From positions 1-64,000 of the forward strand of contig NZ_MUJY01000182.1 of NCBI RefSeq assembly GCF_002286785.1: 64,000 nt of DNA, written 5' to 3'. The position numbers and the translations under genes are program-made. Under the pieces are notes generated by a model that did no database searches, was not told where the DNA came from, and worked only from the letters and a program-made list of their open reading frames with translations. How positions within the stretch are numbered: position 1 is the first letter of the stretch; each line of letters opens with the position of its first letter. Of the stretch, positions 7,576-16,790 are shown one piece after another. The DNA is from Pseudomonas sp. PIC25 (GTDB lineage: Bacteria > Pseudomonadota > Gammaproteobacteria > Pseudomonadales > Pseudomonadaceae).

Positions 7576-9447
7576 ATGACAACAAGACAGTACCCTCGCC
7601 GCCCGCATCCGCTCGCCGGCCTCATCCATGGCCTGGCGCTCGCCGGCGGTCTCGCCGCCGCACCGTTCGCCAGCGCCAAGCCGGTCGCCTGGGAGGACAT
7701 CGCCAACGACCACGCGACGCCGCAGGACGTCCTGCAATACGGCCTGGGCACCCACGCCCAGCGTTACAGCCCACTCGACCAGGTGAACGCCAACAACGTG
7801 TTCAAGCTGACGCCGGCCTGGTCCTTTTCCTTCGGCGACGAGAAGCAGCGCGGCCAGGAATCCCAGGCCCTGGTCCACGACGGCGTCATCTACGTCACCG
7901 GCTCCTACTCGCGGGTATTCGCCCTCGACGCGCGTACCGGCAAGCGCCTGTGGAGCTATGCCCACCGCCTGCCCTCGGACATCCGCCCCTGCTGCGACGT
8001 GGTCAACCGCGGCGCCGCCATCTATGGCAACAAGATCTATTTCGGCACCCTCGACGCGCGCATCGTCGCCCTCGACAAGGACACCGGCAAAGTGGTGTGG
8101 AACAAGAAGTTCGCCGACCATGCGGCCGGCTACACCATGACCGGCGCACCGACCATCGTGAAGGACGGCAAGACCGGCAAGGTGCTGCTGATCCATGGCA
8201 GCTCCGGCGACGAGTTCGGCGTGGTCGGCCAGTTGTTCGCCCGCGACCCGGAAACCGGCGAGGAGATCTGGATGCGGCCGTTCGTCGAAGGTCATATGGG
8301 CCGTCTGAACGGCAAGGACAGTACACCCACCGGCGACATCAAGGCGCCGTCCTGGCCGGACGATCCCAACTCGCCCACCGGCAAGGCGGAAGCCTGGAGC
8401 CATGGCGGCGGCGCCCCGTGGCAGAGCGCCAGCTTCGATGCCGAAACCAACACCCTCGTCGTCGGCGCCGGCAACCCTGCGCCCTGGAACGGCTGGGCAC
8501 GCACCGCCAAGGACGGCAAGCCGGCCGACTACGACAGCCTCTACACCTCCGGCCAAGTCGGCGTCGATGCCAGCACCGGCGAAGTGAAATGGTTCTACCA
8601 GCACACCCCCAACGATGCTTGGGACTTCTCCGGCAACAACGAGCTGGTGCTGTTCGACTACAAGGACAAGAACGGCAAGACCCTCAAGGCCACCGCCCAC
8701 GCCGACCGCAACGGCTTTTTCTACGTGGTGGACCGCAGCAACGGCAAACTGGTCAACGCCTTCCCCTTCGTCGACAACATCACCTGGGCCAGCCATATCG
8801 ACCTGGAAACCGGCCGCCCGGTGGAAATCGAAGGCCAGCGCCCGCCGAAACCCGAACCCGGCGAGAAGCACGGCAAGGCGGTGGAGGTCTCGCCGCCCTT
8901 CCTCGGCGGCAAGAACTGGAACCCCATGGCCTACAGCCAGGACACCGGGCTGTTCTACGTGCCGGCCAACCACTGGAAGGAGGACTACTGGACCGAGGAG
9001 GTCACCTACAAGAAAGGCGCCGCCTACCTCGGCCAAGGCTTCCGCATCAAGCGCATGTACGACGATCACGTCGGCATCCTGCGGGCGATGAACCCGGCCA
9101 CCGGCAAGGTCGCCTGGGAACACAAGGAGCGCCTGCCGCTCTGGGCCGGCGTGCTGGCGACCAAGGGCAACCTGGTGTTCACCGGCACCGGCGACGGCTA
9201 CTTCAAGGCCTTCGACGCGAAAACCGGCAAGGAGCTATGGAAGTTCCAGACCGGCAGCGGAATCATCTCACCGCCGATCACCTGGGAGCAGGACGGCGAG
9301 CAGTACCTCGGCGTGACCGTCGGCTACGGCGGCGCCGTGCCCCTGTGGGGCGGCGACATGGCCGAGCTGACCAAGCCGGTGGCCCAGGGCGGCTCGTTCT
9401 GGGTATTCAAGCTGCCGAGCTGGGACAAGGCCAGCGCCAGCCGCTGA
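7576..9447 (+). CDS. pedE: Calcium-type PQQ alcohol dehydrogenase (PedE/ExaA)
   Basis: 623 aa, the length of P. aeruginosa ExaA, with a 34-residue signal peptide (cleaved after APFASA). Vicinal disulfide C139-C140 in RPCCDV. Metal and PQQ site residues E213, N300 and catalytic D350, with Ser352 where lanthanide enzymes have Asp, so calcium is the expected cofactor metal. Propeller W-motifs recur through the protein. It feeds electrons to the divergent cytochrome c550. The pentapeptide-repeat gene follows 65 nt downstream and is probably cotranscribed. A long overlapping frame over this gene is a shadow. Confidence 0.96.
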   Translation: MTTRQYPRRPHPLAGLIHGLALAGGLAAAPFASAKPVAWEDIANDHATPQDVLQYGLGTHAQRYSPLDQVNANNVFKLTPAWSFSFGDEKQRGQESQALVHDGVIYVTGSYSRVFALDARTGKRLWSYAHRLPSDIRPCCDVVNRGAAIYGNKIYFGTLDARIVALDKDTGKVVWNKKFADHAAGYTMTGAPTIVKDGKTGKVLLIHGSSGDEFGVVGQLFARDPETGEEIWMRPFVEGHMGRLNGKDSTPTGDIKAPSWPDDPNSPTGKAEAWSHGGGAPWQSASFDAETNTLVVGAGNPAPWNGWARTAKDGKPADYDSLYTSGQVGVDASTGEVKWFYQHTPNDAWDFSGNNELVLFDYKDKNGKTLKATAHADRNGFFYVVDRSNGKLVNAFPFVDNITWASHIDLETGRPVEIEGQRPPKPEPGEKHGKAVEVSPPFLGGKNWNPMAYSQDTGLFYVPANHWKEDYWTEEVTYKKGAAYLGQGFRIKRMYDDHVGILRAMNPATGKVAWEHKERLPLWAGVLATKGNLVFTGTGDGYFKAFDAKTGKELWKFQTGSGIISPPITWEQDGEQYLGVTVGYGGAVPLWGGDMAELTKPVAQGGSFWVFKLPSWDKASASR

Positions 9448-9512
9448 TCGCCACGCCGCGCCTCTGTTCCGCCGGGGGCGCGGCCCTTGCCGTTATCCAC
9501 AGGAATCCCGCC

Positions 9513-10151
9513 ATGCTTCGCCTACTGCTAGTTGCCCTGCTGATGGGCGGCAACGCTTTCGCCGACGACGAGATGCCGGTCATCGGCGGCTGCCGCCTGG
9601 AAGCGGAAAGCCATTGCCCGGGCGCCGATTTGCGTAACGCCGATCTCAGCCACCTCGACCTGCGCAGGATCGACCTCTCCGGTGCCGACCTGCGCGGTGC
9701 CGACCTTCGCCACAGTCGCCTCGACTTGGCCAATCTGGAAAAGGCCAACCTGCAGGGCGCCAATCTCAACCGCGCCAGCCTCCAGCAGACCAACCTGCGC
9801 CTGGCCGATCTGCGCGGCGCCAGTCTGATGGCCATCCGGGGCTGGGGCCTGTTCGCCCAGGCCAGCCACTTTGACCGCGCCGACCTCACCGGCGCCGATC
9901 TCGAATCCGCACGCCTGAGCGGCGCCACGTTTCACGATGCCCGGCTGGTGGCCGCCAGTCTCGAAATGACCTGGTTAAGCAAGGCCGACCTGAAAGGTGC
10001 GAACCTCACCGACGCCAACCTGCAGGAAGCCAAGCTCAACGACACCAACCTGGAAAACGCCATCCTCACTGGTGCCCGCCGGCACTACGCGACGTTCCAG
10101 AACACCAACATGGAAGGCTGCACGGCGTGTCCGGTCGATTGGGAGAAGTGA
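9513..10151 (+). CDS. Periplasmic pentapeptide-repeat protein
   Basis: 212 aa with signal peptide (MLRLLLVALLMGGNAFA). From about residue 37 to 200 it follows the A(D/N)LxX five-residue repeat, which forms a right-handed square beta-helix. Cysteines C27/C35 before the helix and C203/C206 after it could make capping disulfides in the periplasm. A homologue accompanies the PQQ dehydrogenase in other pseudomonads, but its task is unknown; structural scaffolding is plausible. Start chosen at ATG 9513 for its signal peptide and AGGAA upstream. It converges on the response-regulator gene. Confidence 0.88.
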   Translation: MLRLLLVALLMGGNAFADDEMPVIGGCRLEAESHCPGADLRNADLSHLDLRRIDLSGADLRGADLRHSRLDLANLEKANLQGANLNRASLQQTNLRLADLRGASLMAIRGWGLFAQASHFDRADLTGADLESARLSGATFHDARLVAASLEMTWLSKADLKGANLTDANLQEAKLNDTNLENAILTGARRHYATFQNTNMEGCTACPVDWEK

Positions 10152-10204
10152 GGGAGCCCTTTGCAGGTCTGACACCGCACAGGGGAGCCGGGTTTGGCGC
10201 CTCC

Positions 10205-10867
10205 TCACGACGCCGGGCGCATCTCCCGTTCCCCCAGGCGCAGCACGCCGGTATCGATCGCCAGGTGCACCAGCTCCGCATGGGAGCTGACCTGAAGCTT
10301 GCTCTTGAGCAGGGTCAGGTAGTTGGAGACAGTCTTGGCGCTGATGCACAGCTTCTCGGCGATCTGCCGGGCCGGCAGGCCCTTGGCGAGCATCACGAAG
10401 ATTTCGAATTCGCGCTGGGTGATGCCGCGCAGGCGCGGGTCGCTGTCTTCGCCCTGGGTGGCGTGACAGGCGAGCTGCGTGGCCAAGGGCTGTTCGATGT
10501 AGGGATAGCCGGCGAGGATGCGCCGCACCGCCTCCACCAGCACGTCCGGCGGCGAGTTCTTGGTGATGTAGCCCGCTGCGCCACTGTCCAGGGCTTGGCG
10601 TACCAACGGCAGTTCGTCGTGCATGCTGAAGAACAGCACGCGCAATTGCGGCAGGCGCTGGTGCAGCCGGCGGGTGGTCTCCAGTCCACTGATGCCGGGC
10701 AGCCCGATGTCCATGATCACCAGGCTGGGAATGTCCGCCTGGGTCTGCCGCAGCGCTTCCTCGCCGCTGCCCGCTTCGCTCACCTGAACGTGCGGAAGCA
10801 GGGTACGGAGCAGGCTCGCGTAGCCCTGCCGGACCACGGCATGGTCGTCTACCAGGAGAATTTTCAT
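10205..10867 (-). CDS. pedR2: LuxR/NarL-type response regulator (PedR2/ExaE-like)
   Basis: 220 aa: receiver domain 1-120 with phospho-acceptor D53 (VIMDIGLPG) and Lys in YITKNS, then a LuxR helix-turn-helix at about 150-210 (LTLLKSKLQV region). The ATG overlaps the TGA of the sensor kinase by the ATGA arrangement, so the pair is translationally coupled. In P. putida PedS2/PedR2 control the rare-earth switch between PedE and PedH; in P. aeruginosa the equivalent is EraR/ExaE. The assignment to PedR2 uses gene position and partner. Confidence 0.88.
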   Translation of the reverse strand: MKILLVDDHAVVRQGYASLLRTLLPHVQVSEAGSGEEALRQTQADIPSLVIMDIGLPGISGLETTRRLHQRLPQLRVLFFSMHDELPLVRQALDSGAAGYITKNSPPDVLVEAVRRILAGYPYIEQPLATQLACHATQGEDSDPRLRGITQREFEIFVMLAKGLPARQIAEKLCISAKTVSNYLTLLKSKLQVSSHAELVHLAIDTGVLRLGEREMRPAS

Positions 10868-12120
10868 CGGCTCGCCTCCAGCATCGGGATGTCCAGTCGG
10901 ATCGCCCAGCCACGACCGGGGCGGCTGAGCACCTTCAATTCGCCGCCCAGGCAGCGGGCGCGCTCGATCATCGAGCGCAGGCCGATCCCGGCCCGCACCG
11001 GCCCGGCGGCACCGCGACCGTCGTCGCGCACCCACAGGCGCAAGTGCCCCGCCCCCGGTTGCAGGCGGATGAAAACGCGTCCGGCCCGGGCGTGCCGGGC
11101 GACATTGGTCAGCGCCTCCTGCAACAGGCGGTAGAGATGCGCCCTCGACGCCAGCGGCAGTTCGGGAAGATGGCGGCTCAGGCGCATCCGGCAATCGATG
11201 CCCTGGGTCGCCTGCCACTGCTCGCCGAGCTGGCGGATCGCCGCGTCCAGGCTCAGGTGTTCGAGCATCACCGGATACAACTCGCGGGTCAGGGCACGAA
11301 ACCCTTCCTGCAACAGGCCGCAGTTGCGCTCCAGGCCGATCAACGCATTGCGCTGGGCCTGGGGCTGGCCGCTCAGGGCATTAGCCAGGCAGGCCTGGGC
11401 GCGAATCCCGGCGACGTACTGGCCGAGGTCGTCGTGGAGGGCCTGCGCCAGATGGGTCCGCTCGCGCTCCTGCAAGGCCAGCAGGGCCTGGGTCAGCTCG
11501 CTGTTATCGGCGCGGGCCTGTTGCAGGGCGCCGGCCATACGGTTGAAGTGATCGGCCAACAGGCGCGTTTCCGGCTGGCCATGGCCAGCCAGGCGCACCT
11601 CCAGCCGGCCCCGGGACACCTGCTCCAGAGCGCCGAGCAGCTCGGCCAGCACCCGCAATCCGCGGCGCACCGCCCAGCGGATCGCCAGTAGGCTGACCAC
11701 CAGGGCCAGGGCGAATAACGCCAGCAACTGGACCAGCGAATCGCGCACCTCATCGACTTCGTCGCGCGGCTCCACGCTCACCCATAGCCGCCGTCCATCG
11801 GCCAGCGCCAGGGTCTCGCCACTCATCGATCCACCGTACAGCCAGGCCGTCAACCAGTCTGGCTCGGGCGTTTGCGGTATCGCATCGGAGGCATTCAGCC
11901 AGTGGGCCCGGACATGCCGCAGCCCCTCGGTGAGATCGGGCTGCAGCGCGGCGGCGTCGCGCAGAGCCAGCACGCGCAGTTGCGCCACCACTGCCTGGGC
12001 GGCATCGAGCTCGCGCTGCACGTCGTGACGCGCTTGGCGCAGCAGCACGATCAGGCACACCAGCGCCACCGCCGCGAAGAACAGCGTCACCCAGAGACCG
12101 ATGCGGCCAAGCGTGGACAT
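10864..12120 (-). CDS. pedS2: Membrane sensor histidine kinase (PedS2/ExaD-like)
   Basis: 418 aa: TM1 about 8-28, periplasmic domain about 29-130 rich in Asp/Glu, TM2 about 131-150, HAMP 151-205, HisKA_3 dimer domain with H229 (QALHDDLGQ), and an ATPase domain with the DDGRG box near 365. The periplasmic sensor domain fits PedS2 of P. putida, which responds to lanthanides, and not a soluble kinase. It is preceded by the cupredoxin-like gene (11 nt) and followed by its regulator (4-nt overlap), giving a three-gene operon. Lanthanide sensing is inferred from the coexisting Ca- and Ln-type enzymes. Confidence 0.87.
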   Translation of the reverse strand: MSTLGRIGLWVTLFFAAVALVCLIVLLRQARHDVQRELDAAQAVVAQLRVLALRDAAALQPDLTEGLRHVRAHWLNASDAIPQTPEPDWLTAWLYGGSMSGETLALADGRRLWVSVEPRDEVDEVRDSLVQLLALFALALVVSLLAIRWAVRRGLRVLAELLGALEQVSRGRLEVRLAGHGQPETRLLADHFNRMAGALQQARADNSELTQALLALQERERTHLAQALHDDLGQYVAGIRAQACLANALSGQPQAQRNALIGLERNCGLLQEGFRALTRELYPVMLEHLSLDAAIRQLGEQWQATQGIDCRMRLSRHLPELPLASRAHLYRLLQEALTNVARHARAGRVFIRLQPGAGHLRLWVRDDGRGAAGPVRAGIGLRSMIERARCLGGELKVLSRPGRGWAIRLDIPMLEASR

Positions 12121-12131
12121 GGCGCAGCCGA

Positions 12132-12569
12132 TCAGCGGACCACGAAGCGTCCGGACATGCCCTTGGCTTCCAATCCCTTGCAGTAGAACGGGAAGCTGCC
12201 CGGCTTGATCGGCACGAAGAAGATTTCCGCCTGTCCGGCGTCTTCGAACTCCAGTTCGGTGAGAGTCATCGCCTTGATCTCCACCCCACCGGCCTCGACC
12301 TTGCGCAGGAAGATCGACACCGCGAATTCCGGTGCCTGGAAGGCGCATTCCTTCTGCCCATTGGAGATGACCTTGAGCTGGTAGGCCTTGCCGGTCTCCA
12401 GCGAATACTCGTTCTGCGACATGAAGTAATCGCTGTCGTCCGAGCCCAGCACCAGGTCCGGCAGCGGCTGGGTGCGGCGGGTCAGGTCGCCGGCGGCGTG
12501 GACCTTGTCGAAACCGATCAGGCTGGCGATGAGTAGCAGCGGCAGGAGCAACGCTTTGAACAGTTGCAT
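12132..12569 (-). CDS. Cupredoxin-like periplasmic protein lacking copper histidines
   Basis: 145 aa with signal peptide (cleaved after FDKVHA). Beta-rich fold with the cupredoxin end motif FYCKGLEAKGM. C130 and M138 keep the plastocyanin spacing, but Leu133 replaces the His of the C-x2-H motif, and the earlier strand reads ECAFQAPEF with no His. A type-1 copper site is therefore unlikely; C75 and C130 could form a disulfide. First gene of the operon with the PedS2-like kinase, so it may be a ligand or metal receptor for the sensor. That role is inference. Confidence 0.78.
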   Translation of the reverse strand: MQLFKALLLPLLLIASLIGFDKVHAAGDLTRRTQPLPDLVLGSDDSDYFMSQNEYSLETGKAYQLKVISNGQKECAFQAPEFAVSIFLRKVEAGGVEIKAMTLTELEFEDAGQAEIFFVPIKPGSFPFYCKGLEAKGMSGRFVVR

Positions 12570-12633
12570 GGCGGGTCCCTTTTCTTGTTATGGATGCACG
12601 GGACCATCCTAGGGGCGCAACGTCCCGGACAAC

Positions 12634-12649
12634 CTACTACCTTGGTACC
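12634..12649 (+). promoter_or_regulatory. Alcohol-regulon box between cupredoxin and PedA-like genes
   Basis: CTACTACCTTGGTACC in the 158-bp divergent region, 65 nt from the cupredoxin gene start and 79 nt from the binding-protein start. It matches the element at 16697-16712 in all but one of sixteen positions. Confidence 0.5.
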
Positions 12650-12727
12650 GGCCAACTGGTACTTTCTTCATATTTCCCGCCACCTCCGGGCTTCCCTATG
12701 CTGGCAGCAACCCTGGAGGAATTGCCC

Positions 12728-13924
12728 ATGCGCCTGCTCGCGATCCACGGCCTGGCCTACCTGCTCGCCATCGCCAGCGCCGCCCTGCTCGCCACCCACA
12801 GCCAGGCTGCGGAAAGCGAGTTGCAGGTACGCATCGGCTACCTGGCCTACCGCCCCGATCCCGGCCCGCTGCTGTCCAACGTCATCCCCGAGCCCGGCGA
12901 TGCCGGCCTGCGCGGCGCCGAGCTGGCGATCACCGACAGCAACAGCACCGGCCGCTTCCTCAAGCACCACTATGCTCTCCAGGTGGCGGACAGCCCCAGC
13001 CCCGAGGCTCTGCTGGATGAGGCGCGCCGGCTGCATGCCGACGGCTTGCGCCTGTTCGTGGTGAATGCCCCGGCCGACAGCCTGCGCCAGCTCGCCGCCG
13101 CGCTGCCGGACAGCCTGCTGTTCAACGCCGGCAGCGCCGACGACGGCCTGCGCCTCGACGCCTGCCCGGCCAACGTGCTGCATACCCTGCCCAGCCGCGC
13201 CATGCTGGCCGACGCCCTGGCCCAGTTCCTCGCCGTGCGCAAGTGGAACCGCTGGCTGCTGATCGTCGGCACCACCGCCGACGACAAGGCCTATGCCGAC
13301 GCCCTGCGCCGCGCAACCAAGCGCTTCGGCCACAAAATCGTCGCGGAAAAGCCCTGGACCTTCGATAACGACCAGCGCCGCAGCGCCCAGGCCGAGATGC
13401 CGCTGTTCACCCAGACCGCCGAGTACGACGTGGTGCTGGTGGCCGACGAGCGGGGCGACTTCGGCGAATATGTGCCCTACCAGACCTGGTACCCGCGCCC
13501 GGTGGCCGGCACCCAGGGGCTGACCCCGACCGGCTGGCACAAGACCGTGGAAACCTACGGTGCCGCCCAGTTGCAGAAGCGCTTCGAGGAACAGGCCGGG
13601 CGCTGGATGAACGACCGCGACTTCGCCGCCTGGATCGCCGTGCGCAGCATCGCCACCGCCGTGACCCGCCTGCGCGACAGCGCACCGGCGGCGATCCGCA
13701 GCCTGGCCCTCTCCGCCGACCTGCCGATCGACGGCTTCAAGGGGCGCAAGCTCAGCTACCGCGCCTGGGACGGCCAGCTCCGCCAGCCGATTCCGCTGGT
13801 CCACCCACGGGCGCTGGTCTCCACCTCGCCGCAGGATGGCTTCCTCCACCCCAGCAGCGAGCTGGACACCCTGGGCCTCGACGCCCCGGAAAGCCGCTGT
13901 CGGTTGAGCGACGCGAGCCTGTGA
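12728..13924 (+). CDS. PQQ-alcohol-associated ABC binding protein (PedA-type)
   Basis: 398 aa, signal peptide ending ATHSQAA, then a type-I periplasmic-binding fold. It matches the family named ABC transporter substrate-binding protein of the PQQ-dependent alcohol dehydrogenase system. ATG 12728 was preferred to an upstream in-frame ATG at 12698 because CTGGAGGAATTG lies directly before it. It begins a run on the plus strand: binding protein, beta-propeller, ATPase, permease. The permease is of the ABC-2 (exporter-like) kind, so this is not a standard importer and the ligand is unknown. Confidence 0.88.
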   Translation: MRLLAIHGLAYLLAIASAALLATHSQAAESELQVRIGYLAYRPDPGPLLSNVIPEPGDAGLRGAELAITDSNSTGRFLKHHYALQVADSPSPEALLDEARRLHADGLRLFVVNAPADSLRQLAAALPDSLLFNAGSADDGLRLDACPANVLHTLPSRAMLADALAQFLAVRKWNRWLLIVGTTADDKAYADALRRATKRFGHKIVAEKPWTFDNDQRRSAQAEMPLFTQTAEYDVVLVADERGDFGEYVPYQTWYPRPVAGTQGLTPTGWHKTVETYGAAQLQKRFEEQAGRWMNDRDFAAWIAVRSIATAVTRLRDSAPAAIRSLALSADLPIDGFKGRKLSYRAWDGQLRQPIPLVHPRALVSTSPQDGFLHPSSELDTLGLDAPESRCRLSDASL

Positions 13925-13955
13925 CGCCGCCCCCATAACGACAAGAGAAAACGCC

Positions 13956-14927
13956 ATGCCCACTGCCCTGCCGACCCGCCTCCTCGCCACCGCCCTGCTG
14001 GTCGCCGCCGGCCCGGCCCTGGCCGCCACCGCCTACGTGTCCAACGAGAAGGACAACACCCTCAGCGTCATCGACCTGGAGCGCATGGAAGTCACCGGCG
14101 CCCTGGAGGTCGGCATGCGCCCGCGCGGCCTGGCGCTGTCCCACGACAACAAGCTGCTCTACATCTGCGCCAGCGATTCCGACCGCGTGCAGGTGCTCGA
14201 CCTGGCCAGCGGCAAGATCGTCAAGGAACTGCCCTCCGGCGCCGACCCGGAACAGTTCGCCCTGCACCCCAACAACAAGTGGCTGTACATCTCCAACGAG
14301 GACGATGCACTGGTCACCGTGGTGGACGTGGACAGCGAAGAGGTGCTGGCACAGATCGACGTCGGCGTCGAGCCGGAAGGCATGGCCGTCAGCCCGGACG
14401 GCAAGTGGGCGGTGAACACCAGCGAAACCACCAACATGCTGCATTGGATCGATACCACCACCCATCGGTTGGTGGACAACACCCTGATCGACCAGCGCCC
14501 GCGGCATGTCGAATTCAGCAAGGACGGCACTCTGCTCTGGGCCTCGGCGGAGATCGGCGGCACCGTCAGCGTGGTCGACGTGGCGAGCCGGCAGGTGCTG
14601 AAGAAACTGAACTTCCAGATCAAGGGCATCCACCCGGACAAGGTGCAGCCGGTGGGCATCAAGCTGACCTCGGACGGCAAGTACGCCTTCGTCGCCCTCG
14701 GCCCGGCCAACCACGTGGCGGTGGTGGATGCGAAGACCTACGAGGTGCTCGACTACCTACTGGTGGGCCGGCGCGTGTGGCACATGGCGTTCTCCCCGGA
14801 CGAGCGCCTGCTGTTGACCACCAACGGCGTCAGCGGGGATGTCTCGGTGATCGATGTGGAGAAGCTCAAGGTGACCAAGTCGATCAAGGTGGGCCGCTAT
14901 CCCTGGGGCGTGGTGGTGAAGCCATGA
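13956..14927 (+). CDS. PQQ-catabolism-associated seven-bladed beta-propeller (YVTN)
   Basis: 323 aa with signal peptide (cleaved after GPALA). Repeats of the form AYVSNEKDNTLSVIDL... LALSHDNKLLYI recur about every 42 residues, giving a YVTN/NHL propeller. It has no PQQ-type tryptophan repeats and no CxxCH. It belongs to the small family found only beside PQQ-alcohol ABC genes. It lies 31 nt after the binding-protein gene and overlaps the ATPase start by ATGA. A periplasmic partner of the binding protein is likely; activity unknown. Confidence 0.88.
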   Translation: MPTALPTRLLATALLVAAGPALAATAYVSNEKDNTLSVIDLERMEVTGALEVGMRPRGLALSHDNKLLYICASDSDRVQVLDLASGKIVKELPSGADPEQFALHPNNKWLYISNEDDALVTVVDVDSEEVLAQIDVGVEPEGMAVSPDGKWAVNTSETTNMLHWIDTTTHRLVDNTLIDQRPRHVEFSKDGTLLWASAEIGGTVSVVDVASRQVLKKLNFQIKGIHPDKVQPVGIKLTSDGKYAFVALGPANHVAVVDAKTYEVLDYLLVGRRVWHMAFSPDERLLLTTNGVSGDVSVIDVEKLKVTKSIKVGRYPWGVVVKP

Positions 14928-15643
14928 GCGCCCTGGAGCTGCATGGCGTCGGCTTTCGCTATGCCACCCGGCCGGTACTGGAGGACGTTTCCTTCAGCGT
15001 CCCGCCCGGCCATTTCACCGCCCTGCTCGGCCCCAACGGCGCTGGCAAGTCCACCCTGATCGCCCTGCTCACCCGCCTCTACGACCTGCAAGAAGGCGAC
15101 GTCAGCGTCTATGGCTGTTCCCTGCGCCAGCAGCCGCGCCTGGCGCTGCGCCAGCTCGGCGTGGTGTTCCAGCAGAGCACCCTCGACCTCGATCTCAGCG
15201 TCGAGCAGAACCTGCGCTACCACGCCGCCCTGCATGGCATGCCGCGGCGGCTGGCGGCGGCGCGGATCGACGAGGAGCTGGCCCGGCAGTCCCTGACCGA
15301 ACGCCGCCGCGACAAGGTGCGCCTGCTCAACGGCGGCCACCGTCGCCGTGTGGAGATCGCCCGCGCGCTGCTGCACAAGCCGCGCCTGCTGCTGCTCGAC
15401 GAGGCCAGCGTCGGCCTCGACCCGGCCAGCCGCCTGGCACTCAACCGGCACGTCCGCCAACTGTGCCGCGACGAAGGGCTGAGCGTGCTCTGGACCACCC
15501 ACCTGCTGGACGAGGTACAGGCCGACGACGACCTGCTGATTCTCGACCGGGGCCGCCTGGTGGCCCAAGGCCGCGCCGCCGACCTGGGCGGCGACGACCT
15601 GGCCGCCACCTTCGAACGCCTGACCCGGCGGGAGGCAGCATGA
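14924..15643 (+). CDS. pedB: ABC transporter ATP-binding protein (PedB-type)
   Basis: 239 aa ATPase: Walker [10 protein letters not shown] at 36-44, Q-loop VVFQQ about 80-84, Walker B LLLLDE 155-160, H-loop WTTH. The signature motif is LNGGH (135-139) in place of LSGGQ, a departure that seems characteristic of this alcohol-linked family. Start and stop overlap both neighbours by ATGA, so stoichiometric production with the permease is expected. It energises the PedC permease. Confidence 0.92.
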   Translation: MSALELHGVGFRYATRPVLEDVSFSVPPGHFTALLGPNGAGKSTLIALLTRLYDLQEGDVSVYGCSLRQQPRLALRQLGVVFQQSTLDLDLSVEQNLRYHAALHGMPRRLAAARIDEELARQSLTERRRDKVRLLNGGHRRRVEIARALLHKPRLLLLDEASVGLDPASRLALNRHVRQLCRDEGLSVLWTTHLLDEVQADDDLLILDRGRLVAQGRAADLGGDDLAATFERLTRREAA

Positions 15644-16476
15644 GCACTCCGGAATCCGCGTTCACTGCCGCATCCCGCCTGGGCCCTGGCGCCTACTGGG
15701 AATGCCTGCGCGGCATCGTGATCCGCGAGTGGCTGCGCTTCGTCCAGCAGCGCTCGCGCTTTCTCAGCGCCCTGGTCCGCCCGCTGCTCTGGCTGCTGGT
15801 GTTCGCCGCCGGTTTCCGCGCCGCCCTGGGCATCGCCATCATCGAGCCCTACGACACCTACATCACCTACGAGACCTACATCGTCCCCGGCCTGGCCTGC
15901 ATGATCCTGCTGTTCAACGGTATGCAGGGCTCGCTGTCGATGGTCTACGACCGCGAGATGGGCAGTATGCGCGTGCTGCTCACCAGCCCGCTGCCGCGTG
16001 GCTTCCTGCTCTGCGGCAAGCTGCTGGCGACGGCGCTGATCTCGCTGCTGCAGGTTTACGCCTTCCTCGCCATCGCGTGGCTCTACGGGGTGCAGCCGCC
16101 CGTCGCCGGCCTGCTTGCGGCCCTGCCGGCGCTGCTGCTGGTGGCGCTGCTGCTCAGCGCCCTGGGGCTGCTGCTGTCCAACGGCATCCGCCAACTGGAG
16201 AACTTCGCCGGGGTGATGAATTTCGTCATCTTTCCGCTGTTCTTCCTGTCGTCGGCGCTCTACCCGCTGTGGAAAATGCGCGAGGCCAGCGAGTGGCTGT
16301 ACTGGATCTGCGCGCTCAACCCCTTCAGCCATGCGGTGGAACTGGTGCGCTTCGCCCTCTACGAACGCCTCAACGGCCTGGCCCTGGCGGTATGCCTGGG
16401 CCTGACCCTGGTGTTCACCGTCCTCGCCGTGCTCAGCTTCAACCCCCAGCACGCCGCCCTGCGCCGCGCCGCCTGA
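15640..16476 (+). CDS. pedC: ABC-2 type permease PedC
   Basis: 278 aa with six predicted membrane segments (about 46-64, 84-102, 119-145, 153-178, 195-215, 245-265) and the ABC-2 family layout. Family name in other pseudomonads: alcohol ABC transporter permease PedC, first described in phenylethanol catabolism. ABC-2 permeases generally export, which is unusual with a periplasmic binding protein upstream. It ends the four-gene unit; the next 300 bases are intergenic repeats and a promoter. Confidence 0.9.
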   Translation: MSTPESAFTAASRLGPGAYWECLRGIVIREWLRFVQQRSRFLSALVRPLLWLLVFAAGFRAALGIAIIEPYDTYITYETYIVPGLACMILLFNGMQGSLSMVYDREMGSMRVLLTSPLPRGFLLCGKLLATALISLLQVYAFLAIAWLYGVQPPVAGLLAALPALLLVALLLSALGLLLSNGIRQLENFAGVMNFVIFPLFFLSSALYPLWKMREASEWLYWICALNPFSHAVELVRFALYERLNGLALAVCLGLTLVFTVLAVLSFNPQHAALRRAA

Positions 16477-16555
16477 GGGCACGCAGCCCCGCACTCCCGG
16501 ATTGCGCCAAGGCTTATCCAGGGCTACAGGCATGACATCCCACTGTGTGGGGGCC

Positions 16556-16628
16556 TTGTGGGAGCGAATTCATTCGCGATGGGATGACGGCCATGCCTGG
16601 TCAATCGAATGAACTCGCTCCCACAGAG
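16556..16628. repeat. REP/BIME-like inverted repeat pair
   Basis: TTGTGGGAGCGAATTCATTCGCG (first arm) and CGAATGAACTCGCTCCCACA (inverted arm) about 25 nt apart, in the space after pedC. It is the same family as copies near 23.8-24.0 kb. Such elements in Pseudomonas are typically short mobile palindromes (REP) in intergenic DNA. It may also end the pedABC transcript, but no T-run is present. Confidence 0.75.
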
Positions 16629-16696
16629 ATGGCCGGGCGGAGAGGTGGATGAATAGGCCCGCTCCCGCCGTTACGTGAACCACCTCCCACGCCGAT

Positions 16697-16712
16697 CTAC
16701 TACTTTGGTACC
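16697..16712 (+). promoter_or_regulatory. Alcohol-regulon box upstream of the rhodanese-like gene
   Basis: CTACTACTTTGGTACC, 79 nt upstream of ATG 16791. It is the same orientation and nearly the same distance from the gene as the copy at 12634-12649. Confidence 0.5.
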
Positions 16713-16790
16713 TGTTTTCCCCTCCATCGTAGGATTCCCAAAGCATTGCCACTTCTTTGTAATGACTGCATCGAAAGGCTCGGGTCAGCC

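Noticed and set aside
7317-10151. 944-codon plus-strand frame over pedE
   Set aside because: Its first about 730 codons run out of phase through pedE and look like Arg-rich shadow sequence. Only its last 212 codons are a real gene (pentapeptide-repeat protein, ATG 9513).
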